Made by a program: the position numbers and the translations under genes. Of a stretch of 64,000 bases of DNA, positions 1-9,027 are shown piece after piece. The notes beneath the pieces were generated by a model. It did not search any database and was not told the DNA's origin. It saw only the letters and a list, made by a program, of their open reading frames with translations. The stretch is from NCBI RefSeq assembly GCF_032380675.1, contig NZ_JAWDIX010000001.1, positions 1,488,001-1,552,000 on the forward strand, in the 5' to 3' direction. This DNA comes from Anaerolentibacter hominis. GTDB taxonomy: Bacteria > Bacillota > Clostridia > Lachnospirales > Lachnospiraceae. The first letter of the stretch is position 1; each line of letters begins with the position of its first letter.

Positions 1-911
1 ACACTTCTCACGCTGGAAGGACTGCTAAAAACAGCCTCTTCACAGGGACCGTCCACGTATCCGCCCAGCTGGCCGCCGTTAAAATCAGCCGCCGTCTTTC
101 GACCTGCCAGAACCGAAAGCACGCCGTTTTTGATCTGCTTAATCTGTCCGTTTGCCGTATCGGCCAGGTAGATTACCCCATCCGAAGAACGGGCGATACC
201 CAGCGGCCGTTTCAGTTCTAATCCGTTGACTTTCGTTCCCTCAGGCAAGCCCCCTGCCAGAACTTTAGGTGATGGTTGTTCAAAATGACCGGCCTCCGCA
301 CAGGAGCGGATCAGAGAGGCCGCATAAGACCAGGTTACCTTCTTAACCGGTCCGAGCTTTTCATCCGATTCACTTTTCAATATCCCGGCGGCAAGCAGAC
401 CAGAAACATAAGGCCGGGTCTTTACAGAAAGGCTGGCAAAATCACGGTAGGATGACAAATCTGCTTCTCTCTCAATTCCGGTCAGACGACCGATATAGTA
501 GGCCGCAATTTGCTTTGTGAGCACCTTGTCAGGCTCTATCTTTTTCTTTTTTCCATCTTTCGATTCAAACAGAATATCAAGGGAAGCCGCAGCCGCGATA
601 TAGTTCCGGAAGCTCTTTTTCACCTTACTCTTATCCGTGTAGGTCAATTTATTAAATTGAGCCGTAGTCCCCTTCTGTCCCGCCGCGGACAAAAGCAGAA
701 CCAGAAATTCCTGCCTTGTAATAGTACCAGAAGGATTAGCCAGAATTTTATCTGTGTCAAACACTTCGCCTAATATCTTATTTTCCTGCAGCCAGAGAAG
801 ATCTTCCGATTGTTTCTGACTGACCGCCATCCTGCCGTTCTGTGGCACAAGCAGCGCCGCTGTCATCGATAAAACGAGAAAAATTACTGCAATGCGATAC
901 TGTTTCTTCAT
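1..911 (-). CDS. SLH-domain / NHL-repeat surface protein (3' end outside window)
   Basis: I translated this frame directly; it stays open from the ATG at 911 to the window edge, giving at least 303 residues. The N-terminus (MKKQYRIAVIFLVLSM) is a signal peptide. Residues of about 30-210 resemble three S-layer-homology-like segments (for example TRQEFLVLLLSAAG). From about residue 225 an NHL-like beta-propeller blade appears (RPLGIARSSDGVIYLADTA). SLH modules usually bind cell-wall polymers and NHL propellers bind ligands, so an exported, wall-attached protein is inferred. A GGAGG-type site lies just before the start. It is 39 bases downstream of the HD-GYP gene, so it is probably the last gene seen of the same operon. 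The function is unknown. Confidence 0.8.
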   Translation of the reverse strand, partial: MKKQYRIAVIFLVLSMTAALLVPQNGRMAVSQKQSEDLLWLQENKILGEVFDTDKILANPSGTITRQEFLVLLLSAAGQKGTTAQFNKLTYTDKSKVKKSFRNYIAAAASLDILFESKDGKKKKIEPDKVLTKQIAAYYIGRLTGIEREADLSSYRDFASLSVKTRPYVSGLLAAGILKSESDEKLGPVKKVTWSYAASLIRSCAEAGHFEQPSPKVLAGGLPEGTKVNGLELKRPLGIARSSDGVIYLADTANGQIKQIKNGVLSVLAGRKTAADFNGGQLGGYVDGPCEEAVFSSPSSVRS

Positions 912-950
912 GATGTTTTCCTCCATCTTGTCTTAAGTTGACAGTTTCTC

Positions 951-2444
951 TTATACGGGCTGCGGTATGTCACCCACAACCTCCTGCCCGCGTGCCCGGC
1001 AGTAGTTTTCCCACATCGTTACCAGTTCTCCGTCCAGTTTACCCTCCCGGACCATTTCATTCAGAATCACAAGCGCCTTTTCTTCCGGAATCGCTTTCTT
1101 ATAGGGACGGTCGGCGCTGGTAAGCGAGTCGTAGATATCCAGGATACAGATCATCCTGGAACCGTGGCAGAGTTCTTCACTGCTTAGATGCCCCGGATAT
1201 CCGGAACCATTTAAATACTCATGATGCTGCCCTGCCAGCACGGGAACCAGGCTGTATTTATCACCGAAGTGGATCTGTTCCAGCATTTTAGAAGTCATAA
1301 CAACATGATTTTCCATGATCCTGCGTTCCGTCTGAGTCAGCGTACCCTTCCGGATGCACAGGTTATCCAGCTCCTTCTCTGTAAGATAATCATGTCTTCT
1401 GCCTTCCTGGTCAATATAGAAATGTCCGGCCATTTCCCGTGAAAGGGCAATGCTCTCATCGTCCAGAAAGGGAGCTGTATCCATCCACACAATCTTCTTT
1501 TCCATTCTGTCCAGATAAGAATCCTCAGCCTGCCATTTTTCCCGGCTGGTCCTTCCTTCCAGATAGTCAATTTTCCCCCAGGCCCGGATCAGCTCCAGCC
1601 TGTTTAAGACAGTTCCCAGCTCCGGGTCCATCCGGGTTGATTTATTAATTACTTCCAGCGGAATAATCAATTTCCCGATATCATGCAGCATGGCGGCCAT
1701 AACAATCTGTTCTCGTTCCTCTTCCGTAAAGAACAAATCACTTTTTTCCTGCCGGTTCTGTTCATTGATATAATCCACCAGTTCTCCTGCATACTGTGCC
1801 ACATGCTTCGTATGATTGGCATTGTAAGGAGTCCTCTCGTCGATCGCGGTCGTAAAGGCCGATACCATAGAGTTTAGCAGATCTTTCATATCATCCATAT
1901 GACGCATGTTAGCCATCGTTACCGCCGCCTCTGATGCCAGAGAATAGATTATGTATTCATACTTTCGCTCAAAGGCAACGATATTCCCGTCCGGGTCCAT
2001 GGCATTGATCAGCTGAATCACACCCAGGCTTTCTCCCTCGTGATCTTCCAGAGGTATGACCAGCATAGAACGGGTGCGGTACCTGGTAATACTGTCGTAG
2101 TATTTCGGCCCCTGAAAATCAAATTCATCACTGCAATAAACGTCAGGAATATTTACTACCTTTCTGTGGAGAGAAGAATAGGCGCACACGTTCTCCACGT
2201 GTAACGGAACCTTGGGAAGGACGACCTGCTCCGCACTTTCCTTCTGTCTCTTCTCCATCGTCTTATTGCGCATTACCATAAAACGCAGTCCGTCTTCTTC
2301 CCGTACATAGATTGTGCCTGCATCGCAATTGGTGATTTCCATGGATTCCGTTAATATTTGTTCCAGAAGCCGATGGTAATCTTTTTCACTTGTCAGAGCA
2401 ATCCCAAGGTCCAGAATCTTTTTCAGATCCGGTGTTAACTCCAT
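951..2444 (-). CDS. GAF / HD-GYP domain signalling protein
   Basis: The 497-residue protein has an N-terminal GAF domain (about 20-180) and a C-terminal HD-GYP domain. The metal-binding HD is at His254-Asp255 (HDIGK) and the second signature HHEYLNGSGYP is at 407-417. HD-GYP proteins usually hydrolyse cyclic di-GMP or related cyclic dinucleotides; that substrate is family knowledge and not shown here. About 90 residues (275-365) separate the two halves of the HD core, more than usual. The ATG has a GGAGG site 7 bases upstream. The start overlaps the end of the upstream adenylate cyclase by 10 bases, so the two are translationally coupled. No membrane segment is seen; it should be cytosolic. 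Confidence 0.88.
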   Translation of the reverse strand: MELTPDLKKILDLGIALTSEKDYHRLLEQILTESMEITNCDAGTIYVREEDGLRFMVMRNKTMEKRQKESAEQVVLPKVPLHVENVCAYSSLHRKVVNIPDVYCSDEFDFQGPKYYDSITRYRTRSMLVIPLEDHEGESLGVIQLINAMDPDGNIVAFERKYEYIIYSLASEAAVTMANMRHMDDMKDLLNSMVSAFTTAIDERTPYNANHTKHVAQYAGELVDYINEQNRQEKSDLFFTEEEREQIVMAAMLHDIGKLIIPLEVINKSTRMDPELGTVLNRLELIRAWGKIDYLEGRTSREKWQAEDSYLDRMEKKIVWMDTAPFLDDESIALSREMAGHFYIDQEGRRHDYLTEKELDNLCIRKGTLTQTERRIMENHVVMTSKMLEQIHFGDKYSLVPVLAGQHHEYLNGSGYPGHLSSEELCHGSRMICILDIYDSLTSADRPYKKAIPEEKALVILNEMVREGKLDGELVTMWENYCRARGQEVVGDIPQPV

Positions 2445-4255
2445 GCCTTAACCTCCTGTCCATTCACTGCTGTCACTTCATAGATATCAAATGCATTCGC
2501 TTTCCCCTTCAGGGTAATACTTCCCAGAGAGTTGGTCCGTATCCGGTCCCCCAGAGCCTCCTTAACCGCCCGGCTGATCAGGATCTGACCGGCCTTCGCG
2601 TTGGATTCCAGTCTTGCTGCCGTATTGACGGTGTCCCCGATCGCTGTGTAGTCCATCCTCATCTTAGTTCCTATATTTCCCACTATGGCGCTGCCGCAGT
2701 GGACTCCCACACCAAAACTGACAGAACGGCCGCAGCTGTTTTCCAGTTCTTCTTTCAGCCTTTCGGCGCCCTCCACCATATCCCAGGCAGTTTTGACAGC
2801 CTTATATATATAATCTTCCAGAGGAAGCGGCGCATTGTAAATCGCCATTGTCGCGTCACCGATAAATTTATCCAAAGTGCCCTCATTTTTGATAATGCAG
2901 TCATTCGTCAGGTGTAGATACCGGTTTAATATATCTACTACCTCCGTCGGCTCCAGCTGCTCGGACATGGAAGTAAAGCCGCGTATGTCTACAAAAAGAC
3001 AGGCAATCTCCGTCATCCTGCCTCCCAGGCCCAGCTGACCGGCATCCATTTTAAATATCTCGTCCACAACCTGAGGTGCAACATAGCGTTTGAATGTATG
3101 TACAATCTTTCTCTTCTCCAGCACCTCTTTGCCGTATTTGATCCCGATTTCCGCCAGGAAGAGGACGGTGACAAACAGGGGAACATATAGTACTGGCATA
3201 ATATAGCCAATATGATACAGCCAGAGGACCAGGCCGGTATAACCCAGACAGAGATATACCCACCACACAAGGGCATAGCTGATCTTCAGACGGTGAAAAA
3301 GACAGGCGGCAATGAAAGTCACACAAAACAACAAGAGAAGGAAAATCCAGGACGGCACCTGTTTCTTAAATAGTCCGTCTATCATACTGTCGATCATATT
3401 CGCATGTATTTCCACCCCATACATTTTTCTGGAATGATCAATGGAGGTGAAATATCCGTCGTTCATTCCCTCTGTATAGGGGCCTATCAGCACGATACAG
3501 TCCGACAGATCCTCACCTGTTAACTCACCGGTAAACAAATCGACGAGGGAATACACTTCATAGCCGCCGGGCGCGGAAGAGAAAGGAATATACCACTGAA
3601 AACGTTCATTCATCGGAAGTATATCGTGAAGATCGGCAGGCAGGCCCGCTTTTTTCGCATATAGCTGGTAGAGCTTGTAAGAAAAGCTGTCCAGACGGCT
3701 GCCGTCCGCTAACTCAAACTGCAGAATGCCGTGGCGTATGGTCCCGTCCGTATCTGCCATGGTATTCCAGAATCCCTGCAGCGTATTCATTTTTAATTCT
3801 TCATAGGGTTCTTCCACCTGAAGCACAGAGTAGTCATTCAGATAGACCCCTTCAGCGTCATCTGAAATTTCGCTGCCCACCACCACATTTTGTGCAACTA
3901 CTACATTTTCGTATTCCCTGCATGCCTCTGCAAGGTAGAGATCCGTTTCTTCCTCCCCCTCCCCTGCGAACAGCACATCTATACCCACAGCCATCGGCTG
4001 CTCATCTTCGGCATATAACAGGTGCAGGGCGTCGGCATAGATATCCCGTGTCCAGGTCTGTATAGGCCCAAAGTAATGAATACTCTTCTCATCAATGCCT
4101 AATATAACGATTCGTCTGTCCACACTTCGGCCCCTCTGAAAGAAAAGATCATTCACTCTCAGTCCCGGCGTACTAAGAATGCCGGCGGAGACAAGGATAA
4201 CAGCAAACACGGAAAACAGAACCGCCGCTAACAGAACTCCGAGCTTTTTATTCAA
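2435..4255 (-). CDS. CHASE2-domain class III adenylate cyclase
   Basis: The 606-residue protein has an N-terminal membrane anchor (5-28), an extracellular CHASE2 sensor (about 30-295), three hydrophobic segments (303-370) and a cytosolic class III cyclase domain (about 410-600). Metal-binding aspartates are visible at 423 (DIRGF) and 467. Lys463 (DKFIGD) and Asp535 occupy the adenine-specifying positions, and Asn544/Arg548 the transition-state positions, so cAMP rather than cGMP is the expected product. Start is TTG at 4255 with a strong GGGAGG site five bases upstream. It is first in an operon with the HD-GYP and SLH/NHL genes. The sensed signal is unknown. Confidence 0.9.
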   Translation of the reverse strand: MNKKLGVLLAAVLFSVFAVILVSAGILSTPGLRVNDLFFQRGRSVDRRIVILGIDEKSIHYFGPIQTWTRDIYADALHLLYAEDEQPMAVGIDVLFAGEGEEETDLYLAEACREYENVVVAQNVVVGSEISDDAEGVYLNDYSVLQVEEPYEELKMNTLQGFWNTMADTDGTIRHGILQFELADGSRLDSFSYKLYQLYAKKAGLPADLHDILPMNERFQWYIPFSSAPGGYEVYSLVDLFTGELTGEDLSDCIVLIGPYTEGMNDGYFTSIDHSRKMYGVEIHANMIDSMIDGLFKKQVPSWIFLLLLFCVTFIAACLFHRLKISYALVWWVYLCLGYTGLVLWLYHIGYIMPVLYVPLFVTVLFLAEIGIKYGKEVLEKRKIVHTFKRYVAPQVVDEIFKMDAGQLGLGGRMTEIACLFVDIRGFTSMSEQLEPTEVVDILNRYLHLTNDCIIKNEGTLDKFIGDATMAIYNAPLPLEDYIYKAVKTAWDMVEGAERLKEELENSCGRSVSFGVGVHCGSAIVGNIGTKMRMDYTAIGDTVNTAARLESNAKAGQILISRAVKEALGDRIRTNSLGSITLKGKANAFDIYEVTAVNGQEVKAWS

Positions 4256-4303
4256 ATCTCCCTCCCCCTTTGAATTGTTGAAAATGAGCCAAATAATAAA
4301 TTA

Positions 4304-4312
4304 ATTATAACA
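4304..4312 (-). promoter_or_regulatory. extended -10 promoter for the cyclase operon
   Basis: On the minus strand the sequence reads TGTTATAAT, a perfect extended -10 element, about 50 bases before the cyclase start. No good -35 box is seen, which is acceptable for extended -10 promoters. Confidence 0.5.
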
Positions 4313-4344
4313 TGTACAAAAAGCCGAATCCACAGGTTTTTCAG

Positions 4345-4396
4345 AATAAAAAAGAGTGAAATGGAACTATTTTTGATAATTCCATTTCACTCTTTC
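4345..4396 (-). terminator. Rho-independent terminator after the marR-type gene
   Basis: A perfect 16-bp stem (AAAGAGTGAAATGGAA at 4351-4366 paired with 4380-4395) is followed on the minus strand by a T-rich run. It separates ftsH-marR from the cyclase operon. The A-rich and T-rich flanks could let it work in both directions. Confidence 0.9.
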
Positions 4397-4411
4397 TGAA
4401 TTTTTCTTTCT

Positions 4412-4894
4412 CTATTTCGGACATTCTGCCAGATCAGCGAGAAAATCCATAAAATCGCTTAGCTTAAGAAGCATGTTCTCGATCTCTTGTTCCGAATATC
4501 GTTTTACAACCTGTCCTTTGATATGAACCATATCCTGAATCAGCAGGGACGATATCTGCGTTCCTTTTTCCGTCAGGCAGAGTCTTACAATCCGTTCATC
4601 TTCCCGGTCTCTGACCCGCTCCAGATAACCCTCCCGCTCCAGACGTTTGCATATCGTGGAAGTGTTTCCGCTGGTCATGGAGAGCTCTTCGGCCAGTGTC
4701 CCCACAGTCTTTATCCCCTGCTGATACAGTAACGCAAGTATTTCTGCCTGTATTATCGTCAGTCCATAGCGTCCGGCGATACATTTAAAAATCCGGTTCA
4801 GGCGCTCCTCAAAGGTATGCATGGCATTCCAGAGGCTGTGATCATGCAGACAGCACATATCCGAATTTCCTGATTTGATCTGCCTGCTAATCAT
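4412..4894 (-). CDS. MarR-family transcriptional regulator
   Basis: The 160-residue protein has the MarR winged-helix arrangement: an N-terminal dimerisation helix (about 20-50), the helix-turn-helix around 60-90 (TVGTLAEELSMTSGNTSTIC) and the wing with conserved acidic-basic DREDER residues near 100. It should act as a homodimeric DNA-binding repressor or activator that senses a small ligand or oxidant; the ligand is unknown. The ATG overlaps the ftsH stop codon by 8 bases, suggesting coupled translation. There is a cysteine pair (Cys14-Cys15) near the N-terminus that could respond to redox state, but this is speculation. Confidence 0.88.
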   Translation of the reverse strand: MISRQIKSGNSDMCCLHDHSLWNAMHTFEERLNRIFKCIAGRYGLTIIQAEILALLYQQGIKTVGTLAEELSMTSGNTSTICKRLEREGYLERVRDREDERIVRLCLTEKGTQISSLLIQDMVHIKGQVVKRYSEQEIENMLLKLSDFMDFLADLAECPK

Positions 4895-6770
4895 CTTCTC
4901 TCATCCTCTCCCCATATGGTATTCCCATAGAAGGGTCATTAGGCTGGCTGAGGATATGCATAAACTGATCCCCTGTAATCGTCTCTTTTTCCAGCAGGAA
5001 CTTAGCCAGTTCATGGAGCTTCGGCATATTTTCTTTCAAAATGCGGATGGCCCTTTCGTGGGAATCCTTGATCAGCGATATGACCTTATCGTCCACCCTT
5101 GCAGCCGTCTCGGATGAGCACATCAGAGACGTATCGCCTCCCAGATACTGGTTATTCACAGTCTCCAGCGCTACCATATCAAATTCATCGCTCATGCCGT
5201 AGCGTGTGATCATCGCTCTTGCCAGACGGGTGGCCTGTTCGATATCATTTGCCGCGCCTGTTGTCACCGAATGGAAAATCACTTCCTCCGCTGCCCGTCC
5301 GCCCAGAAACGTGGTGATCTTATTCTCAATTTCCTCCCGGCTCATCAGGTTGCGTTCCTCTTCATCCACCTGCATGGTATAGCCCAGGGCTCCGGACGTT
5401 CTGGGGATAATCGTAATCTTGTGAACCGGTGCGGTATGATTCTGCATCGCCGCCACCAGCGCATGACCGACCTCGTGGTAGGATACAATCAGCCGTTCCT
5501 TTTCAGAAAGTACTTTATTCTTCCGCTGATAACCTGCGATGATAACCTCCACGCTTTCTTCAATATCACTTTGCTCCACCGTATTTCTGCCCATTCGAAC
5601 CGCGCGCAGAGCTGCTTCATTCATAATGTTGGCAAGCTCTGCACCGGAAGCGCCGGAGGTTGCCCTTGCCACCGCGTTAAAATCCACATCAGAACGGATT
5701 CTTAAGTTCCTGGAATGTACTTTTAAGATCTCTTCCCGGCCGGCCAGATCCGGCAGTTCAACCGGTATCCTCCGGTCAAACCGCCCAGGCCGCAAAAGGG
5801 CCGGGTCCAGGGAATCCGGACGGTTGGTCGCCGCCAGAATCACAACTCCTTTTCTGGAATCGAATCCATCCATCTCCGTCAGCAGCTGGTTAAGGGTCTG
5901 TTCCCTCTCATCATTGCCGCCGGTAAAGCCGCCGTTATCCCTTTTTTTACCGATGGTATCGATCTCGTCGATAAATACAATACAGGGTGCTTTCTCATCT
6001 GCCTGTTTAAACAGATCCCTTACCTTTGCGGCGCCCATGCCGACAAACATTTCTACAAACTCCGAGCCGGAAATAGAGAAGAATGGTACGCCGGCCTCTC
6101 CGGCTACTGCCTTGGCAAGGAGTGTCTTGCCGGTTCCCGGAGGGCCTACGAGCAGCGCACCCTTTGGCATGTTCGCTCCGATATCCGCATACTTGCCCGG
6201 ATGATTCAGGAAATCCACGATTTCCAGCAGCGCCTCCTTCGCTTCCTCTTCCCCGGCAACATCGGCGAAGTTCACGCCTGATTTGGATTCCACATAAATT
6301 TTCGCATTGCTCTTGCCAAAGGTCATGGCATTGCCCATGCCGCCTGCTCCGCCCATCTTTTTCGTCATCTGACGGATCAGAAGCTGTCCGAGAGCTACAA
6401 TTACAATAGTAGGAAGAATCCACGTAAGCAGAAAGCTTAACAGAGGAGACATTTCCTTTACCAGCTCTCTGGAGAACTTCACATCTGCTGCAAGCAGACG
6501 GTTGGTCAGATCCGGATCATCCATTTTACCGGTTTTAAACAGCGATATATTTTCACCGTCCCGCTCTGCAAAAACTATCTCGTTTTCATTGACCTGAATT
6601 TCAGATACCTTGCCGGCTTCCACATCCTTGATAAAGGTACCGTAGTCTACCTCTACAACCTGTTTTCCCATCATATAGGGAACCAGCAGGGAGTTGACCA
6701 GCATCAGAATCACCATGCCGATCAGATAGTAAAATATGATTGGTTTTTTCGGAGGTTTCACTTCTTTCAT
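4887..6770 (-). CDS. ftsH: ATP-dependent zinc metalloprotease FtsH
   Basis: FtsH is a membrane-bound AAA+ protease that degrades misfolded membrane proteins and regulatory proteins. The 627-residue product has two membrane segments (11-33 and about 108-132) flanking an extracytoplasmic region. The AAA+ domain has Walker A GPPGTGKT (209-216), Walker B IVFIDE (about 264-269) and the second region of homology around 316-333 (ATNRPDSLDPALLRPGR). The zinc site HEVGH is at 432-436, with Val where Ala is more usual. Length is near normal. The gene is followed, with an 8-base overlap, by a MarR-type gene, an unusual partner. Confidence 0.97.
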   Translation of the reverse strand: MKEVKPPKKPIIFYYLIGMVILMLVNSLLVPYMMGKQVVEVDYGTFIKDVEAGKVSEIQVNENEIVFAERDGENISLFKTGKMDDPDLTNRLLAADVKFSRELVKEMSPLLSFLLTWILPTIVIVALGQLLIRQMTKKMGGAGGMGNAMTFGKSNAKIYVESKSGVNFADVAGEEEAKEALLEIVDFLNHPGKYADIGANMPKGALLVGPPGTGKTLLAKAVAGEAGVPFFSISGSEFVEMFVGMGAAKVRDLFKQADEKAPCIVFIDEIDTIGKKRDNGGFTGGNDEREQTLNQLLTEMDGFDSRKGVVILAATNRPDSLDPALLRPGRFDRRIPVELPDLAGREEILKVHSRNLRIRSDVDFNAVARATSGASGAELANIMNEAALRAVRMGRNTVEQSDIEESVEVIIAGYQRKNKVLSEKERLIVSYHEVGHALVAAMQNHTAPVHKITIIPRTSGALGYTMQVDEEERNLMSREEIENKITTFLGGRAAEEVIFHSVTTGAANDIEQATRLARAMITRYGMSDEFDMVALETVNNQYLGGDTSLMCSSETAARVDDKVISLIKDSHERAIRILKENMPKLHELAKFLLEKETITGDQFMHILSQPNDPSMGIPYGERMREDD

Positions 6771-6831
6771 TCGTATCTCGTACTTCCTTTCTGTATCGAA
6801 CCTTTTCCATTAAAATCTATTGTACATACAT

Positions 6832-6860
6832 AATATAGATAATTGTTTTTATTATGTAAA
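6832..6860 (-). promoter_or_regulatory. probable ftsH promoter
   Basis: On the minus strand TTTACA (-35, 6855-6860) and TATATT (-10, 6832-6837) are separated by 17 bases, about 60 bases before the ftsH start in an AT-rich region. Confidence 0.5.
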
Positions 6861-6943
6861 TACACTTTAGGAAAAGATAAATATAATTCATAAACAGATT
6901 AGAAAGTTTAGAAAGTTTTCATACAAACATAAGTAAAAACATG

Positions 6944-6968
6944 AAAAAAGCCGGCGCTGCCGCCGGCT
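6944..6968 (-). terminator. Rho-independent terminator
   Basis: An 8-bp GC-rich stem (AGCCGGCG / CGCCGGCT, loop CTGC) is followed by six T residues on the minus strand. It ends the operon running from the DUF512 gene to the Gfo/Idh/MocA gene. Confidence 0.9.
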
Positions 6969-6981
6969 TATCAACCCTTGT

Positions 6982-7959
6982 TTATTTATTCTCGAACGGA
7001 AATGTAATTCCCCACTGGTGTCTCACATTGGTCATCAGATCCATGACATCTGTAGTAAAGGTAAGGGTAGACTCTTTTCTCTCTCCTGCAATCACCTGAT
7101 TAACATACTCAACCTCATACTGAAGGGCTTTTTCCGTCTCCCCGGCTGTCAGTGTTTCCACTCTTCCATCCTCTGTCCAGGTTATCGTCGCCTTGTCGGC
7201 CCTGGGATAATTCCCCACCGTAATAAAACCATTTTCACAGGCAATGACACCCTGTTTCGGCTGTTTTGCACGCATCGTCAGCGACACAACCGCCATCTCT
7301 TCATCCGGATTCTTTAAGATAATGCCGGAACACTCATCCACTCCGGTTTCAAACCGCTTCACCGTGGTTAACACCTCATCAGGCTGGCTCTTTAAGAAAG
7401 GCCTTACAAATGAAAGAGCGTAGACGCCGATATCCAGAAGAGCGCCTCCTGCCAGATCCTGATTAAAGAACCGGTTTGTGACATCATATTCCTTGCAGCT
7501 TCCGAAATTAACCTGAACCATCTTCACCGGTCCCAATTTTCCTGTTTGCATGACTTCCTGTATTTTATCATAGATCGGCATATGATAGATCGTCTGGGCC
7601 TCAGCCACAAAAAGATTCTTCTCGGCGGCCAGTTTCTTCATATCTTCCAGCTGCTCGGAACAGACCGTAATCGCCTTTTCCACGAAAATATTCTTTCCTC
7701 TTTTCAGACACTCCATCGCATATTCATAATGATTGCTGTGAGGGGTGGCAATATAGATGACATCAATATCCGGATCATCCATCATAGCCTCATAGGTCGT
7801 ATAAGCTTTTTTTGCATGATATTTTTCTTTCCAGGCCTCCGCTTTGCCGGGCTTTTCGCTGGCTACGGCATACACTCCGGTCCCCTGGTCACACAGTGCC
7901 TGGCTGAAATCGCCGCCGATCCAGCCCAATCCTAAAATTCCCCAGTTAATCTGTCTCAT
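6982..7959 (-). CDS. Gfo/Idh/MocA-family NAD(P)-dependent oxidoreductase
   Basis: The 325-residue protein has an N-terminal Rossmann fold (GILGLGWIGGDF, residues 8-19) and the typical second-domain signature EKAITVCSEQ (about 95-104), where the lysine is the usual catalytic residue. These enzymes oxidise or reduce sugars, inositols or dihydrodiols with NAD(P). The substrate cannot be told from the sequence. The ATG has a GGAGG site. It is last in an operon 10 bases after gpsA; that position may suggest a link to glycerol or sugar phosphate redox, but it may simply be a passenger gene. Confidence 0.85.
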   Translation of the reverse strand: MRQINWGILGLGWIGGDFSQALCDQGTGVYAVASEKPGKAEAWKEKYHAKKAYTTYEAMMDDPDIDVIYIATPHSNHYEYAMECLKRGKNIFVEKAITVCSEQLEDMKKLAAEKNLFVAEAQTIYHMPIYDKIQEVMQTGKLGPVKMVQVNFGSCKEYDVTNRFFNQDLAGGALLDIGVYALSFVRPFLKSQPDEVLTTVKRFETGVDECSGIILKNPDEEMAVVSLTMRAKQPKQGVIACENGFITVGNYPRADKATITWTEDGRVETLTAGETEKALQYEVEYVNQVIAGERKESTLTFTTDVMDLMTNVRHQWGITFPFENK

Positions 7960-7969
7960 ATTGGCCTCC

Positions 7970-8986
7970 TTACCTGTCCCATTTCAGGGAAGAATACTCT
8001 TTCCTTTTATCTCTCTGAACCAACTCTGCCACTGCTTCCAGCGGAGACTTGTTTTCAAACAGCACCTGATTAATTTTTTCCACGATCGGCATCTCGACCT
8101 GATATTTCTCGGCCAAAAGCAAGGCGGCCCTGGCGGAATAGACGCCCTCCACCACCTGTTTTACTTCCTTCATTGCTTCTTCCATGGTACAGCCTTTTCC
8201 GATCAGGTAACCGGCCTTCCGGTTCCGGCTGTGAAGGCTGGTACAGGTTACAATCAGATCCCCCACGCCGGAGAGTCCGGAGAAGGTCTCCATCTGTCCT
8301 CCCATGGCCATACCAAGTCTGGCCATCTCCGCAATTCCGCGGGTCATCAGCGCTGCCTTTGTATTATCGCCGAATCCAAGCCCGTCCGTGATGCCGGCCG
8401 CCAGAGCAATGACATTTTTAAGAGAGCCGCCCAGTTCAATACCCTCAATATCGGGGCTTGTATACACCCGGAAGAACTCCTCATTCATAAAGATATCCTG
8501 AATATACATTGCCGTTTTTCTGCTCCTGGCTCCCACTACACAGGTTGTAGGGATTCCCCGGCTTACTTCCTCCGCGTGGCTGGGTCCGGAAAGAACGGCC
8601 ACATCAGCGCCCGGAAGTTCCGATTCCAGTACCTGTGACAGGGTTGACAGCGTGCTCTCCTCAATACCCTTAGCCACATTTACCACAATCTGACCCTCTT
8701 TGATATAAGGGGCGGTCAGTTTAGCGGTGGATCTGACATAAGGGGAAGCCACTGCAAATACAACCAGCTCCGGGGCTTCCAAAGCCTCTTTAAGGCTTCC
8801 TGTCACCTCCACCTTATCCGGCAGAGGAATGCCGGGCAGCCGTTCCACCTGTTCCCGCTTTTCCTTCAGCATCTTCACTTCATCTTCCAGTACAGACCAC
8901 AACAGCACGTCATGTCCGTTTTTTCCCAGAAGCATTGCCAGAGCAGTTCCCCAGCTGCCTGCGCCAAGTACCGTCACTCTACTCAT
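7970..8986 (-). CDS. gpsA: NAD(P)H-dependent glycerol-3-phosphate dehydrogenase
   Basis: GpsA reduces dihydroxyacetone phosphate to sn-glycerol-3-phosphate for phospholipid synthesis. The 338-residue product begins with the nucleotide-binding motif VLGAGSWGTALA and has the family signatures GPSHAEEV and LKNVIALAAGITDGLGFGDN, including the catalytic lysine. I chose the ATG at 8986 rather than the in-frame GTG at 9007, because only the ATG start puts the VLGAG motif at the usual distance from the N-terminus. It sits next to plsY, which uses its product, so the two form a lipid-synthesis pair within the operon. Confidence 0.96.
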   Translation of the reverse strand: MSRVTVLGAGSWGTALAMLLGKNGHDVLLWSVLEDEVKMLKEKREQVERLPGIPLPDKVEVTGSLKEALEAPELVVFAVASPYVRSTAKLTAPYIKEGQIVVNVAKGIEESTLSTLSQVLESELPGADVAVLSGPSHAEEVSRGIPTTCVVGARSRKTAMYIQDIFMNEEFFRVYTSPDIEGIELGGSLKNVIALAAGITDGLGFGDNTKAALMTRGIAEMARLGMAMGGQMETFSGLSGVGDLIVTCTSLHSRNRKAGYLIGKGCTMEEAMKEVKQVVEGVYSARAALLLAEKYQVEMPIVEKINQVLFENKSPLEAVAELVQRDKRKEYSSLKWDR

Positions 8987-9027
8987 TCTTATACCTTTAC
9001 CTTTCACTTAAGACAAAGATCCGTCTA

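Noticed and set aside
2390..2917. Forward open frame of 175 residues across the cyclase/HD-GYP junction
   Set aside because: It is antisense to two well-supported genes, has no ribosome site or recognisable motif, and fits a shadow of the coding strand.
9005..9007. GTG as gpsA start
   Set aside because: It would add seven residues before the conserved MSRVTVLGAG start, and the ATG at 8986 fits the family better.
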